Source of the DNA: Halovenus sp. | GTDB taxonomy: Archaea > Halobacteriota > Halobacteria > Halobacteriales > Haloarculaceae | Assembly (NCBI GenBank): GCA_003551265.1 | Contig: PUMG01000307.1 | Coordinates: 1-10,111 of the forward strand | Length of the DNA: 10,111 nt | Reading direction: 5' to 3' | Shown: piece after piece, positions 6,172 to 10,111 of the stretch | Layout: each line of letters starts with the position of its first letter | Numbering within the stretch: the stretch's first letter is position 1 | Program-made: the position numbers and the translations under genes | Notes under the pieces: model-generated | Seen by the model: the letters and a program-made list of their open reading frames with translations, nothing else | Told to the model about the DNA's origin: nothing | Databases searched by the model: none

Positions 6172-9072
6172 ATGAGCATCGACAGCGAACTTTCAAAGAA
6201 TTGGCAGAAAGAAGTACTGGAGCGAATCTCGGACGGATTTCTGGCGCTGGATGCGTCTCTGGAGGTGGTGTATGTAAACAGCGCAGCAGCAGCGATGCTC
6301 AAGGTCGACCACGACAGAGTCGTCGGAGAACACGTCGAAACCACGCTGGAGACACTCACCGACTCGGCGCTGTTCGAGCACGTCGAGGCGGCACTCTCCA
6401 ACGGAGAGACCGCCACGTTCGAAGAGACTGTCCAGATCCAGGATGCTGTCGACCCGCGGACCGTTCGGGTTGAAGGGACGGTCTACCCATCAGGTGACGG
6501 CGTTTCGATTCTTCTCAGAGACGTGACCGAGCGTACACGGATACGCCAGGCACGAGAGCGACAGGCGGCAGTTCTCGAACGGCTCCACGACGTCGCCTCG
6601 GACCTCAGCTACTCGCGGGACGAAAAGATTCAGCGGATGCTCGCTATCGGCACCGATTACCTCGGTGTGAAATACGGATTCGTCACTCGCATCGACAACG
6701 GCGTACAGGAGATTACTCACAGCGTCGGCGACCATTCACGCCTGGAAATCGGTTCGAGTGCGCCGCTGTCGGAGACGTACTGCCAGTACACGCTCGAAAC
6801 CGGCGGGACGCTCGATGTCTCGGATGCAGCGTCCTCAGACCGACTCACAGGACCCGAGTACGAGCGCTTCGGTCTCGAGTGCTATCTGGGTGTCGTGCTC
6901 TCGGTCGATGGTCACCAGCACGGGACCGTCTGTTTCGCAGATTCCGAACCACGCTCGGACGGGTTCGACGAACACGAACGGGCGTTCGTGGAGTTGCTCG
7001 CCGACTGGTTGACACTCATGCTCGAGCGCCAGCGCTCCGAGCGAGAACTCGAACACCAGCAGGCGTTCACCGAGAGTCTCCTGAATAGCCTGCCTGACCC
7101 AGTGTACGCCTTCGACGAGAGCGGGGCACTGTTGCGCTGGAACGACCGCTTCGAGCAGGTGACGGGGTACTCCGCCGACGAACTCGTATCGGGTGTGCCG
7201 GAAACGTTCGTCGCGGCCGAAGACCGCGAGAAGGTAGCGGCGGTGTTCGACGCTGTCTTCGAGGGCGAACGTGTGTCAGTCGAGGCGACGCTCGAAGCTG
7301 ACGGAACACGAACGCCGTACGAACTCTCCGGTGCCCCGCTTTACGACAGCGGAGGAGACATAATCGGCGCAACAGGAGTGGGACGGGATATCACCGAACA
7401 GCACGCTCACCGCGAGCGATTGTCGACGATTCTCGAGACGACGCGGTCACTCATGCAAGCGCGCGACCGACAGCACGTCGGCGAACTGGCCACGAACGCA
7501 ATCGAACTGCTCATGGACGAAGACATCACTGTCTTCCGTCTGTACGATTCCGAGTGTAACACACTCAAACCGGTTGCTATGACGCCGGGGGTCGAGACGC
7601 TGATGGGTGAACGACCCGTCTACGAGGTTGGCGAGGGGTATCCAGGTGAGGTGTTCGCTTCGGGTGAGCCAACAATCGTCGACGACTTCGCGACGGTCGA
7701 GAGCACGTACCCCTATGGAGAGGCGCGCTCGGCGATGTACTACCCTGTTGGCGTCCACGGGACGATAACCGTCGGTTCGACCGAGCCGAACGCGTTCGAT
7801 GAGACCGACCAGCACGTCCTCGCCTTGCTCGCGACGAGCGCAGCAGCGGCGTGTATGCGCGCAAAACGGATGCAAGAGCTTCGGGAAGCACGCGAACACA
7901 CCGAGCGCGTTCTCGACCGGGTGAACGGACTGGTCCAGAACACCGTCGAGGTCCTGGTTCATGCCCGGACGCGAGCCGAACTCGAAGCGGGCGTCGTCGA
8001 GGAACTTGCAGCGGCCGACCCGTACGAGTTCGCCTGGATTGGACAGCCAGACGTCACGAGCGACCAACTGGTGCCGACTGCCTGGGGAGGAACTGAGTCA
8101 CTCTCACTGGAGGGACACTCCTTCGCCCTGAGCGGTGACGATGGGCCGGTCGCAACAACCTACGCCGAGGGAACGACACAGGTGATACCCGACATCCACG
8201 CCAGGGATGACTACTGGGGAGACATCGTCGCCGACAGCGGGGTCACCAGTACGATTCTCATCCCGCTCGTGTACAAAGAGGCGACGTACGGCGTTCTCTC
8301 AGTGTGTGCGGCCGCCCCCGACGCGTTCGACGAGCGCGAGCGAGTCGTCCTCGATGCGCTGGGACGTGCCGTTGCGAACGCCATCAACGCGGTCGAGCGA
8401 GGTCGGATTTTCGATGCGACGGCTATTCTGGAACTCGAATTCGCTGTCGGTAGCACCGACTTGCTGTTCACCCGTCTCTCCGCCGGGACGGAGGCCGAAC
8501 TCGAATCAGTCGGAACGGACTTCCACTCGGATGGCACGGTTCGCCTCTACGTCTCGGCGACGAACGTCGATACCGCAGCCCTCCTGGACCGCGCCCGTAG
8601 CGACCACGAAGTGATCGAGGCGACGGCGATTGCCGAACACGAGGACGAGGGTCTTCTCGAACTGGTCGTCGAGGATTCGCTGCTCGCGATGCTCGCCGAA
8701 CACGGGGCGGTGGTCCGTGAGGTACTGGTCGAAAAGGGAATCTCACGCTTTACCGTCGAGTTGCCCTACGAGGCCGAAGCACGCGAACTGTTCGAACTGG
8801 TCGAACGGCGCTATCCTGGCACAGACTTACTCGGTTACCACGAGCGGGAGCGACCGGTCCAGACGCGACAGGAGTTCAAAGCCGCGCTCAGTGACCGCCT
8901 GACCGACAGGCAGGAAACTGCCCTTCGTACGGCCTATCTGGGTGGCTTTTTCGACTGGCCACGCAAGGTCGACGGGAACGAACTCGCCGAAGCGATGGAC
9001 ATCTCCCGACCGACGTACCACCAGCACCTCCGCAGTGCGCAGTCGAAAGTGTTCGAGGAACTGTTCGACTGA
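6172..9072 (+). CDS. Bat-type multi-sensor transcription regulator (PAS-GAF-PAS-GAF-GAF-BAT-HTH)
   Basis: A 966-residue soluble one-component regulator. Domains in order: PAS 1 (about 10-120, ending LLRDVTERTR), GAF 1 (about 140-290), PAS 2 (about 297-410, with FEQVTGYSADEL and GVGRDITEQ), GAF 2 (about 415-565), GAF 3 (about 585-740), a BAT/GAF-HTH-associated domain (about 745-895) and a C-terminal HTH of the bacterio-opsin-activator class (about 906-958, LTDRQETALRTAY to DISRPTYHQHLRSA). There is no histidine kinase H-box, ATPase domain or receiver domain and no membrane segment, so signal sensing and DNA binding occur in one cytosolic chain. In Halobacterium, Bat activates bacterio-opsin in response to low oxygen and light; large haloarchaeal paralogue families exist and most have unknown targets. 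No opsin, carotenoid or other clear target gene lies in this window. PAS 2 lacks the LOV-type cysteine motif, so light sensing is not supported from sequence. The start is ATG 6172, placed by the TATA box. Ligand and targets are unknown. Confidence 0.93.
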   Translation: MSIDSELSKNWQKEVLERISDGFLALDASLEVVYVNSAAAAMLKVDHDRVVGEHVETTLETLTDSALFEHVEAALSNGETATFEETVQIQDAVDPRTVRVEGTVYPSGDGVSILLRDVTERTRIRQARERQAAVLERLHDVASDLSYSRDEKIQRMLAIGTDYLGVKYGFVTRIDNGVQEITHSVGDHSRLEIGSSAPLSETYCQYTLETGGTLDVSDAASSDRLTGPEYERFGLECYLGVVLSVDGHQHGTVCFADSEPRSDGFDEHERAFVELLADWLTLMLERQRSERELEHQQAFTESLLNSLPDPVYAFDESGALLRWNDRFEQVTGYSADELVSGVPETFVAAEDREKVAAVFDAVFEGERVSVEATLEADGTRTPYELSGAPLYDSGGDIIGATGVGRDITEQHAHRERLSTILETTRSLMQARDRQHVGELATNAIELLMDEDITVFRLYDSECNTLKPVAMTPGVETLMGERPVYEVGEGYPGEVFASGEPTIVDDFATVESTYPYGEARSAMYYPVGVHGTITVGSTEPNAFDETDQHVLALLATSAAAACMRAKRMQELREAREHTERVLDRVNGLVQNTVEVLVHARTRAELEAGVVEELAAADPYEFAWIGQPDVTSDQLVPTAWGGTESLSLEGHSFALSGDDGPVATTYAEGTTQVIPDIHARDDYWGDIVADSGVTSTILIPLVYKEATYGVLSVCAAAPDAFDERERVVLDALGRAVANAINAVERGRIFDATAILELEFAVGSTDLLFTRLSAGTEAELESVGTDFHSDGTVRLYVSATNVDTAALLDRARSDHEVIEATAIAEHEDEGLLELVVEDSLLAMLAEHGAVVREVLVEKGISRFTVELPYEAEARELFELVERRYPGTDLLGYHERERPVQTRQEFKAALSDRLTDRQETALRTAYLGGFFDWPRKVDGNELAEAMDISRPTYHQHLRSAQSKVFEELFD

Positions 9073-9099
9073 TGCTAACGAGTGAATCTGCCCGGGAAC
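9073..9099. other. Convergent intergenic gap
   Basis: Only 27 bases separate the stop codons of the + strand regulator and the - strand coiled-coil gene. I see no T-rich tract or hairpin that would act as a clear terminator on either strand, so the 3' ends of the two transcripts probably overlap. Confidence 0.6.
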
Positions 9100-9990
9100 T
9101 CACCGAGACCTATCGTACGTCATCAGAGAAATAACGGGCGCATCGAGCCAGTCGCTGGCTGCTTCGGGTGAGTCGAATCTGTCGACTGCGAGAACGACCG
9201 GTGCACGGAGCTTCCCAATCCGGGAGAGAGCGAGTGCGGCTGTCACTGCGTCGATATCGAACACCTGTGTCTCCGTGAAGTTCGTCTGATGGGCAGGGGA
9301 ACCAGGGGTCGCCAGGACGGCTGAGTGGAACTCCTCACGAAGCTGGTCCACGAGATAACGCCTCGCCTGTCGCTCGAGGTTGGCCACGCGGTCTTCGAGC
9401 CGAAACTTCTCCTCGTAGGCGTCCCGACGCGCGCGTCGTCGCTCACGCTCGCGTTCGGTCTCCTGTCGGGTTGCGATTGCGGTCGTCTCGATTTCCGAGA
9501 GTTTCCGGACTGCAGCTTCGAGACGAGCCTCGGCTGATTCCGTATCGAGTCCGCTGTCCCGTCGCTCCAGTAATCGACCACGGGCAGCCGCAACAGCGAG
9601 TCTGGCACGCTCGATTTCGCTGTCGGTGTCGATTCGCTGTTCGCCGTCACCATCAGGCAACTGGTCGCTGTGGATCGAAACCGGACGTGTCTCGACCGCC
9701 AGATCATCGAGCAGTTGTCGACTCTCACGAAGTTCGTCGTCGTACGGCGTCGTGAGTCCACGGGTTCGTCCTGCCGCGGCAAGCGCTGTCCGTGTTCGCA
9801 ACCCCATCTCTGGATAGATACAGCCGACGTGGTGGTGAAACTCGGAAGGGTGGGGACACGAGACACTGACGCCGTCTCCCACGTCGGTCTCCGGGGCTCG
9901 AACAGCAGCGGCCACTGCGGTCGGATCGACGTCTTCTGGAAGACGGACCACACGACCTCGTCGAACAGTTCCGTTCAGACGGCAGATCAC
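9100..9990 (-). CDS. Coiled-coil protein of unknown function, haloarchaeal type
   Basis: A 296-residue protein I cannot assign to a function. The N-terminal part (1-80) holds a compact Cys/His cluster, CPHPSEFHHHVGC (45-57), followed by YPEMGLRTRTALAAAGRTRG (59-78). Residues about 83-225 are a long, highly charged helical region, probably coiled coil, with an Arg/Glu-rich stretch near 177-190. The C-terminal part (about 240-293) looks globular and hydrophobic, with APVVLAVDRFDSPEAASDWL (263-282). There is no signal peptide or membrane segment. The start is GTG at 9990, chosen because it overlaps the stop of the upstream gene by 4 bases (GTGA), a usual sign of translational coupling. Two competing frames across this stretch have the Ser/Arg-rich composition of shadow frames, whereas this one has the acidic composition of its neighbours. 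It resembles a conserved haloarchaeal protein family of unknown function from memory, but I cannot confirm which. Cys/His metal binding and any role with nucleic acid are guesses. Confidence 0.82.
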   Translation of the reverse strand: MICRLNGTVRRGRVVRLPEDVDPTAVAAAVRAPETDVGDGVSVSCPHPSEFHHHVGCIYPEMGLRTRTALAAAGRTRGLTTPYDDELRESRQLLDDLAVETRPVSIHSDQLPDGDGEQRIDTDSEIERARLAVAAARGRLLERRDSGLDTESAEARLEAAVRKLSEIETTAIATRQETERERERRRARRDAYEEKFRLEDRVANLERQARRYLVDQLREEFHSAVLATPGSPAHQTNFTETQVFDIDAVTAALALSRIGKLRAPVVLAVDRFDSPEAASDWLDAPVISLMTYDRSR

Positions 9991-10111
9991 AGCGTTCGCT
10001 CCTTCATCGTTGCCGGTGAGGGATAGTCAGTGCCGGTACGGAAACGGTCGTAGGGGACGGCGCTGTTCTCGCGAGACTCGTAGGCAACTGCGGCCTCCCT
10101 GATAGCAGGTC
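9987..10111 (-). CDS. C-terminal end of an unidentified gene (partial)
   Basis: An open frame enters from the right edge on the - strand and ends at a TGA at 9989-9987, giving the last 40 residues of a protein. The visible end contains AIREAAVAYESRE and PYDRFRTGTDYPSPATMKER. The composition is like real haloarchaeal protein, while the other two - strand frames here are Arg/Pro/Ser/Thr-rich and close early. The stop overlaps the GTG start of the downstream coiled-coil gene by 4 bases, which supports both calls and suggests one operon with coupled translation. Too little is visible to name it. The 5' end and promoter lie outside the window. Confidence 0.65.
   Translation of the reverse strand, partial: PAIREAAVAYESRENSAVPYDRFRTGTDYPSPATMKERTL

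Noticed and set aside
7075..7410. Possible LOV-type light-sensing PAS domain in the regulator
   Set aside because: The conserved flavin-binding Cys motif (G-x-N-C-R-F-L) is absent at the expected place, which reads GVPETFVAAED, so a LOV photoreceptor is not supported.
9243..9953. 236-codon - strand frame overlapping the coiled-coil gene
   Set aside because: Ser/Arg-rich composition unlike neighbouring acidic proteins. The alternative frame has the acidic, helix-rich composition and the GTGA coupling with its upstream gene.

Overview
The window reads as an ordinary chromosomal segment of a halophilic archaeon (class Halobacteria). The evidence is G+C-rich DNA with strong third-position G/C bias, very acidic predicted proteins (many Asp/Glu, few Lys), archaeal TATA boxes about 25-30 bases upstream of start codons with almost no 5' leader and no Shine-Dalgarno sequence, and a C-terminal helix-turn-helix of the bacterio-opsin-activator type, which is typical of haloarchaea. 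No mobile element, CRISPR array, tRNA or rRNA was seen.

Left to right on the + strand: an archaeal-type alanyl-tRNA synthetase (alaS, 75-2852) is followed after 2 bases by an alpha/beta-hydrolase-fold protein (2855-3664) whose nucleophile position is glycine instead of serine. These two look like one transcription unit. A stand-alone class I glutamine amidotransferase (3725-4408) follows with its own TATA box. Next is a single 561-residue protein joining an N-terminal NAD kinase to a C-terminal inositol-monophosphatase-family phosphatase (4444-6129), also with its own TATA-like box. Then comes a 966-residue cytosolic sensor/transcription regulator of the Bat type, PAS-GAF-PAS-GAF-GAF-BAT-HTH (6172-9072), again with its own promoter.

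On the - strand, converging on the regulator, are a coiled-coil protein of unknown function (9990 down to 9100) and, overlapping its start by 4 bases, the C-terminal end of another gene that runs off the right edge (9987-10111). These two are probably translationally coupled.

The genes do not form an obvious single pathway. They are mostly housekeeping (tRNA charging, NADP(H) homeostasis) plus a signal-responsive regulator with no target visible in the window. The points most worth following are the NAD kinase-phosphatase fusion, which could both make and remove NADP; the serine-less hydrolase coupled to alaS; and the unassigned coiled-coil protein with a Cys/His-rich N-terminal cluster. I did not find convincing evidence of a wholly new multi-gene system.
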